Source: Myxococcus dinghuensis
GTDB lineage: Bacteria > Myxococcota > Myxococcia > Myxococcales > Myxococcaceae
DNA length: 64,000 bases
Assembly (NCBI RefSeq): GCF_024198235.1
Contig: NZ_JAKCFB010000013.1
Location: 62,001 to 126,000 of the forward strand
Reading direction: 5' to 3'
The position numbers were made by a program, and so were the translations under genes. Each line of letters starts with the position of its first letter. Position 1 is the stretch's first letter. Below are positions 9,418-18,600 of the stretch, in pieces. The notes beneath the pieces were generated by a model that worked only from the letters and a program-made list of their open reading frames with translations, did no database searches and had not been told where the DNA came from.

Positions 9418-10741
9418 CCTCGACCCGGGCTGGCTCGCGGCGGCGGTTGCGTTGGCGCCGCTGCTGGCGTTCCTCGCCGTGGGCGCGGCGCTGCTCGTGG
9501 GTCGCGCGCCGAGCGAGCGCGGGGTCGCGCGCGCGGTCGTCGGCGCCCTGTGGCTGTCCCTGGGCTGCGCGCTCACGGCGACCGCGTGGTGGGCCCTGCA
9601 CCCTCACGCGGTGCTCGCCACGACGCTCCCCTTCGGAGGGCCGTTCCTCGTGGATGCCCTGTCCGCGCCCATGCTCGTGCTGGTGAGCGTCATCACCCTG
9701 TGGGTGGGGCGCTTCGCCATCCCCTACCTGCACCGCGAGCCGGGCTTCGCGCGCTTCTTCCTCCTGCTGGCGCTGTTCGCCGCGGGGATGCAGTTGCTGG
9801 TGGGCGCCGGGAGCCTGGAGGTGCTCGCCATCGGTTGGGAGCTGGTGGGGCTGTCCTCGGCCCTGCTCATCGGCTTCTTCCAGGAGCGCGCCAGCCCCGT
9901 CCGCGCCGGGCTGCGGGCCTTCGGGACCTATCGGCTGTGTGACGTCGGCCTGTTCATGGCCGTGGCCTGGCTGCACCACGCCGCGGGCGACACGCGCTGG
10001 CCCGAGCCCACGCGGGCGCTCCCCACGACGGCCCTCGCGCTGTGCCTCCTGCTCGCGGCGATGGGCAAGTCCGCGCAGTTCCCCTTCAGCGGTTGGCTGG
10101 CTCGCGCGATGGAGGGCCCCACGCCGTCCAGCGCCCTCTTCTATGGCGCGCTCTCCATCCACGCGGGCCCCTATCTGCTGCTCCGGGCCGCGCCCCTGCT
10201 GGAGCACGCGCCCGTCGTCCGAGGCGCCCTCGTCCTGGTGGGGCTGCTCACCGCGCTGCAAGCCACCCTCGCCTGGCGCGTCCAGACGGACGTGAAGGGC
10301 GCGCTGGCCCAGGGCGTCCTCACCCAGGTGGGGCTGATGTTCGTGGAGGTGGGGCTCGGCCTGTACTCGCTCGCCCTGCTCCACCTGGTGGCCCACGCCG
10401 GCCTGCGCTGCCTCCAGTTCCTCCGCGCGCCGTCCGCGCTCAGGCAGGCCCAGGCCTGGCGCGCGGCGCTGCGCGACACACCACCGCCCTCCCTCGTCTG
10501 GTTGCACCGGTTCGTGCCCCGGGCCTGGGCGCCACGCCTCTACCGGCTCGCGATGGAGCGCTTCGCCGTGGACGCGCTGTACGAGCGCTGGCTCCTCCAT
10601 CCGCTGCTGCGGCTGGGGCGCGCCCTCGACGCGGCGGAGCGCCGCTGGGTGGGCACCCTCTCGGCCGCGGAGGTCCCCCCGCCGACCCCCGCCCGCCCCG
10701 CGGAGACCTCTCCCAGCAATCCCTCCACGGGAGCCGTGTGA
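9404..10741 (+). CDS. dabB: DabB-type proton-conducting membrane subunit (NuoL-like)
   Basis: A 445-residue polytopic membrane protein of the NuoL/MrpA proton-conducting family. The key antiporter-core residues are visible: the helix-5 glutamate in GWELVGLSSALL and the helix-7 lysine in AMGKSAQFPFSGWL, followed by the family motif AMEGPTPSSALFYGA. Its ATG lies inside the end of dabA (14-base overlap), and it ends with a one-base TGATG junction to the next gene. This is the expected cation-driven partner of DabA rather than a piece of respiratory complex I, as no other nuo genes occur. The C-terminal 100 residues are less hydrophobic and may contact DabA. Confidence 0.85.
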   Translation: MAPPDLDPGWLAAAVALAPLLAFLAVGAALLVGRAPSERGVARAVVGALWLSLGCALTATAWWALHPHAVLATTLPFGGPFLVDALSAPMLVLVSVITLWVGRFAIPYLHREPGFARFFLLLALFAAGMQLLVGAGSLEVLAIGWELVGLSSALLIGFFQERASPVRAGLRAFGTYRLCDVGLFMAVAWLHHAAGDTRWPEPTRALPTTALALCLLLAAMGKSAQFPFSGWLARAMEGPTPSSALFYGALSIHAGPYLLLRAAPLLEHAPVVRGALVLVGLLTALQATLAWRVQTDVKGALAQGVLTQVGLMFVEVGLGLYSLALLHLVAHAGLRCLQFLRAPSALRQAQAWRAALRDTPPPSLVWLHRFVPRAWAPRLYRLAMERFAVDALYERWLLHPLLRLGRALDAAERRWVGTLSAAEVPPPTPARPAETSPSNPSTGAV

Positions 10742-12279
10742 TGACACCCACGACGCTGCTCGTCCCCCTCCTGCTCGTGCTCCCCATCGTCGGCGCGGTG
10801 TCGCTCGTGGGGACCCGAACGCCCGCGCGCGCGCTCCGCGTGGCCACCGTCGCGGCCTCGCTCACCCTGGTCGTCGCGCTGGCCCTCTCGTGGCCTCCCA
10901 CCGGGCGTGCGCGCCCCGACGACCCCGACGCCCTCCTCTGCCCGCTGGTCTCACTGCTCACCCTGGCGACGCTCGTCGCGGGCCCCCGACAACTCCTGGA
11001 CCGGGGGATGCTGATGGCGCTGCTCCTCACCGAAGGCGCGGCGCTGGGGGTGTTCCGCGCGCGGGGCACGCTCCCGCTGCTCGGCTGTCTCGTCGCATTG
11101 CCCATGCCCCTCGCCGGGCTGCTGGCCCAGAGGGAGCGGAGCGCGCCGGGCCCACGCGAGGCGCGCGTGTTCCACCTCTACATGCTCGTGGGCACGCTGC
11201 CGCTGCTGGCCGTGTTGGGCTTGGACCTGCCCGATGGCGCCCCCGGGGCCGCGTACGTCGTGCACACCCCCCGCCCCACCATGGCGCTGGGCCTCGGCGC
11301 CCTGGCGGCGCTCGCCGTGGGCGTCCGTCTGGCGGTGGTGCCCTTCCACTCGTGGCTCCCTTGCGTGGTGACGCGGCTGCCCCTGGGCGTGGGGCTCGTG
11401 GTGACACACCTGGTGGTGGGACTCTTCCTGCTGGAGCGCCTGACGCCTTGCCTGGGCGCTCCGGCGCTCGCGCTGCTGGGCACCCTGGGCGTGGCGACGG
11501 CGCTCCATGGGGCCGTGGCGGCCTGGGCCCAGACCGACCTCCGCCGCATGCTCGGCTTCCTGCTGTCGAGCCACTCCGGCCTGGTGCTCGCGGGAGCGGT
11601 GCTGGGAGGCGCGGAGGCCTGGCCGGGCGCGCGACTCCACGCCGTCGCCATGGGCCTCTCCTTCACCGGGCTGGGGCTGCTCGTCCAATCGCTGGAGCGG
11701 AGGACGGGCACCGCGGACACGACGAGGCTGGGAGGACTCCACGCCCCGGGCGGTCGCATGTCGGTGCTCTTCCTGTTGCTCGCCCTGGGGGCCCTGGGCG
11801 TGCCGGGGACGTGGGGGTTCACGAGCGAGGACCTGCTGCTGCGCGCGGCCGTCGGCGTGCATCCGGCCCTGGCGCTCGCGCTCCTGCTCGCCCTGGCGCT
11901 GGGCGCGGTCACCCTCCTGAGGGCCTGGCAGCGCGCCTTCCTCGGTCCTCCCTCGCCTCGGCCATTCACCGACCTCCTCCCCCGGGAGCGCTGGACGGCG
12001 GTGGCCCTGGTCCTCGCCCTCCTCGCCGGGGGCCGGGGCCTCGGCGAGTCGGTCTTCCCTCCCTCCATGGCGCCTTCCATCGTCTTCCAGCGTGCTCACC
12101 GTGAGGCCAAAGCCATCCGGAATAGGAGGGAGCACCATGTTCCAGTCGAGGCAGCGCAACGTCCTGGGGGGCCTGTTCGTGGCGACGATGCTGGGCCTGA
12201 GCGGCTGCAGTTCGAGTCGACACAGCGCGAAGGTGGACGAATCCTGGTTGGCGCGAGTCCCCCCCGACCAGATGAATGA
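10741..12279 (+). CDS. second NuoL/M-like proton-conducting subunit of the Dab operon
   Basis: A 512-residue polytopic membrane protein related to NuoM/NuoN/NuoL, more divergent than its neighbour. Recognisable antiporter-fold elements are VVPFHSWLP at about residue 200 and AWAQTDLRRMLGFLLSSHSG at about 262. The ATG overlaps the dabB stop by one base. The last clear membrane helix ends near 12,080; the final 60 or so residues are hydrophilic, and the last 143 bases overlap the lipoprotein gene, so the native stop may have been lost or shifted. Many Dab systems need only one membrane subunit, so a second one is notable. It is either a true extra subunit or a paralogue formed by duplication. 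Confidence 0.75.
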   Translation: MTPTTLLVPLLLVLPIVGAVSLVGTRTPARALRVATVAASLTLVVALALSWPPTGRARPDDPDALLCPLVSLLTLATLVAGPRQLLDRGMLMALLLTEGAALGVFRARGTLPLLGCLVALPMPLAGLLAQRERSAPGPREARVFHLYMLVGTLPLLAVLGLDLPDGAPGAAYVVHTPRPTMALGLGALAALAVGVRLAVVPFHSWLPCVVTRLPLGVGLVVTHLVVGLFLLERLTPCLGAPALALLGTLGVATALHGAVAAWAQTDLRRMLGFLLSSHSGLVLAGAVLGGAEAWPGARLHAVAMGLSFTGLGLLVQSLERRTGTADTTRLGGLHAPGGRMSVLFLLLALGALGVPGTWGFTSEDLLLRAAVGVHPALALALLLALALGAVTLLRAWQRAFLGPPSPRPFTDLLPRERWTAVALVLALLAGGRGLGESVFPPSMAPSIVFQRAHREAKAIRNRREHHVPVEAAQRPGGPVRGDDAGPERLQFESTQREGGRILVGASPPRPDE

Positions 12280-12826
12280 CGTGCGCCAGGCACAGCTCCT
12301 CGAGACCAAGTCCGAGGACGAGGTGACCCGCGCCAAGGTCGCGGAGGAGGACAGCAAGCGCGAGCTGGAGATCGCCAAGAAGGAGGAGAAGGCGGCCAAG
12401 GCCAGCCACGGCGCGGCCAAGGCGGAGATGAAGCACGCGAACGCCAAGGGCCAGAACGCGAGCGCCGACGCGCAGCAGCGCCTCCAGCAGTCGGACACCC
12501 AGTTGGAGGCGGCCAAGGCGCAGGTGGCCTGGCGTGAGCGGGTCGTCACCACCCGCAAGTCGCTGAAGACGCTGCGCGAGCGGGAGCGCGACGTGGCCAA
12601 GGCGCAGTTGGAGCAGGCCCGCTACGAGACGCTCCAGCGCAGCGGCGACATCCGCGCCAACAAGCTCGACGGCCAGAAGTTCGCCCGCAACGTGGAGGAC
12701 ACGCAGCGCAAGGCGCAGGAGTCCCAGCAGGTGGTCGACAACGACCTGCAGCAGCAGCGCCAGGCCCGGGCCCACTGGCAGGAGCTCGACTCCCAGGTCC
12801 AGGCGTACGGCGGCAGCGGCCGCTAG
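12137..12826 (+). CDS. coiled-coil lipoprotein
   Basis: A 229-residue lipoprotein. The signal peptide ends in the lipobox LSGC, with the lipid-bearing Cys near residue 22. The mature part is almost entirely charged and alpha-helical, with long Ala/Lys/Glu/Gln heptad-like stretches (KRELEIAKKEEKAAKASHGA and similar) that predict an extended coiled coil in the periplasm or at the outer membrane. The ATG at 12137 has a strong GGAGG site 7 bases upstream. The first 143 bases lie inside the preceding reading frame. The function is unknown; myxobacteria encode many such proteins. Confidence 0.8.
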   Translation: MFQSRQRNVLGGLFVATMLGLSGCSSSRHSAKVDESWLARVPPDQMNDVRQAQLLETKSEDEVTRAKVAEEDSKRELEIAKKEEKAAKASHGAAKAEMKHANAKGQNASADAQQRLQQSDTQLEAAKAQVAWRERVVTTRKSLKTLRERERDVAKAQLEQARYETLQRSGDIRANKLDGQKFARNVEDTQRKAQESQQVVDNDLQQQRQARAHWQELDSQVQAYGGSGR

Positions 12827-12930
12827 GCGTCGCACAAACCTGACATACGGCTGACACACCGGGGAAGCAGGGTAGGGCCTCACCGACGACGGCGCCGGGA
12901 TGCCCGGCCCCGCTTCCCCGGAGGTCCGCC

Positions 12931-13566
12931 ATGAAGCTCTACGGAAACAGCTACAGCACCTGCACCCTGAGGGCCCTGCTCGCCCTGGCCGAGAAGGGCC
13001 TCGAGGCCGAGCTCATCCCGGTCGACCTGGCCAAGGGCGAGCAGCGGCTGCCCCAGCACCGCGCGGTCCACCCGTTCGCGAAGATTCCCGTGCTCATCGA
13101 CGGGGACTTCCGGCTGTACGAGTCGGGCGCCATCATCCGCTACGTCGACGGCCTGCCCTCCTCCGCGCCGAGCCTCATCCCCGCGGACGCGAAGACGCGC
13201 GCGGTGATGGACCAGTGGGTGAGCGTGGAGCCGTCGTACCTCCAGCCGCACATCTTCGAGATCCGCAAGCAGTTGTTCCTCAACCCCATGTTCGGCGGGA
13301 AGACGGACCCGGCCGAGGTCGAGAAGGCGCGCGAGAGCGTCGCCTACGTCCTGGACGTGCTGGAGCGCGCGCTGGAGGGGAAGCACTACCTGGCCGGGGA
13401 CACCTTCACCCTGGCGGACCTGGTCTACGTGCCCACCCTCCAGTTCCTCGTCATCGCGAAGCAGGACGACCTCATCTTGACGCGCCGCAACGTGGCCGCG
13501 TGGTGGGAGCGCATCGGCACCCGGCCCGCGTGGAAGCGCATCGTGGCGGGCGCGCCGGCGCGTTGA
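12931..13566 (+). CDS. glutathione S-transferase family protein
   Basis: A 211-residue cytosolic GST. The N-terminal thioredoxin-like fold (KLYGNSYSTCTLRALLAL, then KIPVLIDGDFRLYESGAIIRYV, which holds the cis-proline and the ES glutathione-binding pair) spans about residues 1-80. The all-alpha C-terminal domain carries the conserved FTLADLVYVP motif near residue 160. The ATG is preceded by GGAGG at ideal distance. It appears to be transcribed alone, with a 104-base leader. Substrate is unknown; conjugation of electrophiles or peroxide reduction is typical. Confidence 0.9.
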   Translation: MKLYGNSYSTCTLRALLALAEKGLEAELIPVDLAKGEQRLPQHRAVHPFAKIPVLIDGDFRLYESGAIIRYVDGLPSSAPSLIPADAKTRAVMDQWVSVEPSYLQPHIFEIRKQLFLNPMFGGKTDPAEVEKARESVAYVLDVLERALEGKHYLAGDTFTLADLVYVPTLQFLVIAKQDDLILTRRNVAAWWERIGTRPAWKRIVAGAPAR

Positions 13567-13652
13567 GGTGGGTGGTCCGGGCGCGGGGGGATGCCGTAGA
13601 ACGCTCCTGCCCGCCCCCGTCGGGGTGACGGCAGTCCGGGAGCCCTCACCTC

Positions 13653-14996
13653 GTGGAGACCCTCGTCCGCATCGCCGAAGCCCTCGGTCGTTTCTCCGCG
13701 CGCTTCGTCCCCAGCGCGTTCTCCATCGCCGTGCTGCTGAGCCTGCTCACCATGGGCCTGGCCATGGGGTGGGCGGACGCGGCGCCCGCGAAGGTGCTCG
13801 ACGCGTGGGGGGGCGGCTTCTGGGAGCTGCTCACCTTCTCCATGCAGATGGCGCTGGTGATGTTCACCGGCTACCTGCTGGCGCTCACCCCGCCGGTGCG
13901 GCGGCTGCTGGTGTGGGCGGCCGGGCTTGCGCGCACGCCGCGCGGCGCGGTGGCGCTGATGGCGGGGGTGTCCATGGGGCTGGCCTACATCAACTGGGGC
14001 CTGTCCCTCGTCGCCAGCGCGATGCTGGTGCGCTTCGTGGCGCGCCGCAGGCCGGACGTGGACTACCGGCTGCTGGTGGCGTGTGCGTACTTCGGCCTGG
14101 GGGCCACGTGGCACGCGGGCCTGTCCGCGTCCGCGCCGCTGCTGGTGGCGACCCCGGGGCACTTCCTGGAGAAGTCCGTGGGGGTCATCCCCATCGACCG
14201 CACGTTGTTCTCGCCGTTCAACGTGGGCCTCACGGTGGTGGTGGTGGTGGGGTTGGTGCTGCTCGCGTGGGCGCTGCATCCCGAGCCCGGGAGCGTGGTG
14301 CGCGTGGACCCGGCGGTGCTGGAGACGCTGGGGGACTTCGTGCCGCCCGAGCGTCCGGCGGAGAAGAGCTTCGCGGTGTGGTTGGACCACGCGCGGGTGC
14401 TCAACCTCGTCTTCGGGGTGCTGGGGCTCGTGTGGCTGGGGCGCTACCTGTGGATGAACGGGGGGTGGCGCGCGCTCAACCTCAACGTGGTGAACTTCAC
14501 GTTCCTGGTGCTGGCGGTGCTGCTGCATGGCACGCCCGCGCGGCTCATCAAGGCGTCGGAGGAGGCCGGCGGGGTGTTGCACGGCATCGTCCTCCAGTTC
14601 CCGCTGTATGCGGGCATCTACGGCATCTTCAAGGCCACGGGGTTGACGGACCGCATCGGCGAGCTGTTCGTGTCGATGTCCACGCGTTCGACGTTCCCGG
14701 CCATCGTCTATCTCTACAGCGGCGTGGTGAACTACTTCGTGCCGTCGGGAGGCTCGAAGTGGGCCATCGAGGCGCCGTACCTGCTGGAGGCGGCGAAGAC
14801 GCTCGGCGTGGCGCCGGAGAAGGTGGTGCTCGCGTACGCGTGGGGCGACATGGCCACGGACCTCATCCAGCCGTTCTGGGCGCTGCCGCTGCTCGCGGTG
14901 GCGAAGTTGGAGTTCAAGGACATCCTCGGCTTCCTGCTCGTGGCTTTCCTGGTGTACCTGCCGCTGGTGACGCTGGCGTTCTTCCTGTGGGGGTAG
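13653..14996 (+). CDS. atoE: short-chain fatty acid transporter, AtoE type
   Basis: A 447-residue inner-membrane protein with about 10-12 hydrophobic helices and the AtoE-family motifs GLAYINWGLSLVASAM, ATWHAGLSASAPLLVATPGH and NYFVPSGGSKWAIEAP. AtoE proteins import short-chain fatty acids such as acetoacetate or butyrate. The start is a GTG at 13653, the only start consistent with the family N-terminus. The genes for the matching CoA-transferase (atoDA) are not adjacent, so the gene appears to stand alone. Confidence 0.87.
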   Translation: METLVRIAEALGRFSARFVPSAFSIAVLLSLLTMGLAMGWADAAPAKVLDAWGGGFWELLTFSMQMALVMFTGYLLALTPPVRRLLVWAAGLARTPRGAVALMAGVSMGLAYINWGLSLVASAMLVRFVARRRPDVDYRLLVACAYFGLGATWHAGLSASAPLLVATPGHFLEKSVGVIPIDRTLFSPFNVGLTVVVVVGLVLLAWALHPEPGSVVRVDPAVLETLGDFVPPERPAEKSFAVWLDHARVLNLVFGVLGLVWLGRYLWMNGGWRALNLNVVNFTFLVLAVLLHGTPARLIKASEEAGGVLHGIVLQFPLYAGIYGIFKATGLTDRIGELFVSMSTRSTFPAIVYLYSGVVNYFVPSGGSKWAIEAPYLLEAAKTLGVAPEKVVLAYAWGDMATDLIQPFWALPLLAVAKLEFKDILGFLLVAFLVYLPLVTLAFFLWG

Positions 14997-15038
14997 GCGC
15001 GGTTGGACGCGGCGGATTTCGTGCTACATCAAGGGCGT

Positions 15039-15059
15039 GGCTGGCCGGGGAGGCCAGCC
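15039..15059. other. hairpin in leader of secreted-protein gene
   Basis: GGCTGGCC, loop GGGGA, GGCCAGCC: an 8-bp perfect stem 29 bases before the ATG at 15089. No T-run follows on the plus strand. A TTGGAC / TACATC promoter-like pair lies just upstream (about 15,005-15,030), so this may be a protective 5-prime UTR stem rather than a terminator of the preceding gene. Confidence 0.35.
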
Positions 15060-15088
15060 GTGGACCGACCAACGAGGGGACCCCGACG

Positions 15089-15583
15089 ATGAAGAAGCTG
15101 CTGACGCGGAGCATGGTGTGTGCGGTGCTGGGGATGTCGACGCTGGCGATGGCGCAGGACGCCGCGCCCGAGGCCGTGAAGGCGCCGAGCGCCGACGCCG
15201 TGCGTGACACGTGGAACTACTTCTACAAGGGGCAGGGACAGGGGCCGGTGCTGGTGGAGGCCAAGCTCTGCACCGAGGTGGCGAAGGAAGGTCCGAACAA
15301 GTTCGAGTGCACCGCGGAGGTAGGCCCCGAGGGTGTGAAGGCCAACACCAACGTCATGCTGTGGCAGGCGTACCTGGTGCCGCAGGGTGACTCGGTCGAG
15401 GACGTCATGGTGCAGACCAAGCAGGGCACCGTGGTGCGCGAGACCAAGGACGTGAAGCTCAAGGGCGACGGCTGGCGCGCGCGTCAGTGGACGGGCGTGC
15501 GGCTGAACAAGCCGGGCACCTGGACCGTGTCCATCATGCGCGGCGACCAGGTGCTCAAGGAGCTGCAGGTCAAGGTGCAGTAG
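15089..15583 (+). CDS. secreted protein of unknown function
   Basis: A 164-residue protein with a clear Sec signal peptide (basic MKKLLTR, hydrophobic core, AMA cleavage near residue 22). The mature part has two cysteines (LCTEV and FECTAE) that could form a disulfide, and a pattern of beta strands (DVMVQTKQGTVVRETKDVKL, GTWTVSIMRGDQVL) resembling an immunoglobulin-like fold. GAGGGG precedes the ATG. A strong hairpin inside the 72-bp repeat follows the stop. The function is unknown; it is probably a periplasmic protein. Confidence 0.85.
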   Translation: MKKLLTRSMVCAVLGMSTLAMAQDAAPEAVKAPSADAVRDTWNYFYKGQGQGPVLVEAKLCTEVAKEGPNKFECTAEVGPEGVKANTNVMLWQAYLVPQGDSVEDVMVQTKQGTVVRETKDVKLKGDGWRARQWTGVRLNKPGTWTVSIMRGDQVLKELQVKVQ

Positions 15584-15606
15584 TCCCGAGCCCAGCGAAT
15601 CCAGTA

Positions 15607-15678
15607 CACGACGCCCGCCGGTGGCCCTCCAGGGTCCGCCGCGCGGGCGTCGGTGTTTCGGGGGTCAGGGCTGGAGCG
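15607..15678. repeat. 72-bp perfect direct repeat, left copy (island boundary)
   Basis: Identical over all 72 bases to 20743-20814, in the same orientation and exactly 5136 bases away. It holds a terminator-like hairpin and, at its right end, the last 14 bases of the coding sequence of the gene at 20801-21454, here stranded without the rest of that gene. That pattern suggests target duplication or att-type recombination on insertion of the island. Confidence 0.93.
15610..15651. terminator. hairpin between convergent genes (left repeat copy)
   Basis: GACGCCCGC at 15610-15618 pairs perfectly with GCGGGCGTC at 15643-15651, with a second inner stem around GGCCCT/AGGGTCC. It lies between a plus-strand gene ending at 15583 and a minus-strand gene ending at 15682, so it can serve both. 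The short T tract (gtgttt) on the plus side is weak. Confidence 0.65.
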
Positions 15679-15681
15679 GAT

Positions 15682-18600
15682 TCAGGAGCGCGACGGCTCG
15701 TTCCCCTCCAAGACTCCCGCGTAGTACGCGGCGGCCTTGACGAACCTCGATTGGGATTGGCCGCTGATGTACTGACGGTACATGGCCCGGGTCGCCCCGA
15801 CGTAGAAGAAGGCACGCAACCTTCGCTCGAGCCCCCGGGGCGTCGCGTCTCCATGCTCCAGCACGCCATCCTGGAGCCACGTGGCATCGTCCAGCTGATC
15901 CACGCCCGTGAAGAACACGACAGGCGCTTCGTGTCCCTTGCACGAGGACACCGTCGTCACTCGCACGTACTCGAAGTTCTCCACGGGAAACGCCCCGGCC
16001 TCCTGCCCACCTGCCCCACCGAACGCCGCGGCGGGAACGCCCGCGCGACTCAAAGCGCTCGCGACCCTGCTCGGTTTCGCGAGCTGAACGACCAGGATCT
16101 CTCTCGCGGACAGCCCCTCCTCCTCCACGAGCCGTCGTATCTCCGACGCCAACCATCCATGCTCCGCGGACTCCGACCCGAACGATTGGACCCTCGGCGG
16201 TACCCCGGACCTCTCCGTGTAGGCGACATGGAACAACCCATCGAGGGCCTTCGTCGGGGTCTCGAGCAAATCATGGGTCATGAGTTCGTTCGTCTTCATG
16301 AACTCCCGCATCCCAGGCTCCCTGACGCCCTGGAGTCGATGCGGATCGAGGACGCAATTGAAGGCGAGGTCGAGGATCTCCCGGGTCGAGCGAAACGCCT
16401 CACGCAGGACGCGGACTCGCCCAGAGAAGTTGAGAGCGGCTGGGAGCTCTGTCTTGAGCGCTTCGAGCGACGCATTCCCTCGGATGTTCTGTGAATCGTC
16501 GAGGAACAGGTAGAGGGGTCTGAGGCCTGTGGTTCCGTTCTCGCGAACCATGGGGCGTGCCGCCTCATAGAGCAGGCGCAGGTGTTCTGGTCCCATGTCC
16601 TGGGCCTCGTCCACGAAGACCGCGTCGAACAGGGCACTTTGTCTCCGGAGAAGGTCGACGTGGGTGAAAGTGACCCGCTCCAGTGCCTGCAAGTTCGCAT
16701 GACCGAAGCGCGCCTCGAGCGCTCTCGACACGAGGGACTCCAGCAAGGGACGAAGCGCCTTGTTGGCGTACGAAACGAGGACCCTGGTCTTCGGATGCTC
16801 CTCGAGGAATCGCGCGAGCCAATGCGTGAGCACGAAGGTCTTGCCGGAGCCCGCGACGCCACGGACGAGGTGATGGCCTTCGTCGACTCGACGGCGGAAC
16901 AGCTCGACCTGCTCCTCCGAGAAGAGCGGTCGCTCCTGCCTCCGGGCCCGCAGCTCGGAGGAGAGGGTGATTCCTCGCTCCATCTTCAACGGGAAGCTCA
17001 CGTCGATGTGCTCCGCCACGAACTTCCCCTTGCGGAAGCTGACGGGGTGTAGGAGTGACGCGAGTAGACCCGTCACGGGTCCGCCAGCCTCTTCCGTGGA
17101 GCAGAGGAGAAACAGATGGTCGCGAGCCCGGCTGGCCGCGACGTTCAGGATCATCGACAGTTCTCCTGGAGAAAACGGCCGCCCAGCCGCGACGGTGTCT
17201 ATCAGCACGACGTCCGCTTCAGTCCCCTGCTGTCGGTGGATGGTGGACGCAATGAACCTTCCTATCGGAAAGTTGCGTTCGGTCCCCAACCGTCGAAGTC
17301 CGTTGGCCTGAGCGCGATAGGGCGTCAGCGCCAACACCGACCTGTTGCTGGCGAGCACCTGCTCCGCGATTTCAATCAGGAGACGTGCCGAAGCATCTCG
17401 CTCGTATCCACGTCCTATCTGAGCGCGCCGGAATGCCAGCTTCCGAGGGTCCGTCGTACAACGGTCGAGGACGACCCAGCATGCTCGATTCTGGGGAAAC
17501 CCCGGGACCAGCGAAGCCGCCGCGCGCTCCTGGACGCGCGGTGCGGTCGTCAGCATCTTGCCGTAGGAGAACTCACTCACCACAGAGCAGATCTCCGGAT
17601 GCATGCGGTACTGCTCGGTCAGCAGCAGGACATCCCCTTTCGACACGTCTCTCGTCGTGTCTTGCAAGTGCGACATGGGAGAACTGCGGAACCACCGGTT
17701 CACATGCTCCCCATGCCCTTCCGGCGCACGGGAGATGGGGCCAATCTGCTTGGGATCTCCCGCCAGGAATACATGAGGAGCCAGCGGAGCGATGAGCGCT
17801 GCCGCCGCGCGAGGCACCATCCCGGCTTCGTCGATGACGACACGGGAGAACGGGCTGTCTCCTGCGAGTTCTGAGACCAGCCTGAGCGCCCGGTGAATCG
17901 TCACGACAATCAAGGTCGCGCGACCCTTCTTCGCAGCGAAGAACGTTTCGTCTGGCAGCGCCTTCCGTAGGTCGGAGCTCTGCTTTCGGGCTTGAGCAAT
18001 CTCAGTAGATGGAGCGCCTTTCGCACCGAGCTGGGCGACAAGCTGGTCCTGCTGATCGATCTCCGCGACCAACCGGCGGTATCCCGCGTCCTGCAACGTC
18101 TCTGGGAACAGGTTGGCAAGCTGCTCACCAGCGCCCTTCCCTCCACGAAAAACCCGGCAGAGACCGTCATGAATCAGCGATCCCTGCGCCTTCAATCCTT
18201 GAGCAACCCTTCGGGTCAATTCATCGACCGCCCGATTCGTAGGTGCGGCGGCGATGATTCGTTGGGATGGGAACTGCAGGAGCGCGGTGATGAGCTGCTG
18301 TGTGGTCGCATGAGTCTTACCGGTCCCAGGAGGTCCCCAGAGAATTCCCCACGTGCTCTTCCAGACGTTGGCGAGGGTGAGGGGCCCGGACCTTCGCAAA
18401 TCGAACCCTCCCTGAACCGACCGGAGCGCCTTCTGGAGGGATGCGGCCGGAATGGGCGCCGACGCCGCGCCCTGGATGGCCAGCGAGAAGTCGAACGGCT
18501 TGTAGCACCAGGACTCCACCTGACGGACAGTCGATGCCTCGAGCGGAGACTGCGGCCCCGTGCACATGAACACCCTGCCCGTCTCAGGGTCGACATGGAC

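Noticed and set aside
9404..12279. Respiratory complex I (nuo) genes
   Set aside because: Only two antiporter-like subunits are present, directly joined to dabA; no quinone- or NADH-binding subunits occur nearby.
15039..15059. Terminator of the AtoE-type transporter gene
   Set aside because: No T-run follows and promoter-like hexamers lie upstream of the stem; it was kept only as a leader hairpin.
15607..15678. Insertion-sequence end or transposon inverted repeat
   Set aside because: The copies are direct, not inverted, and no transposase frame lies between them.
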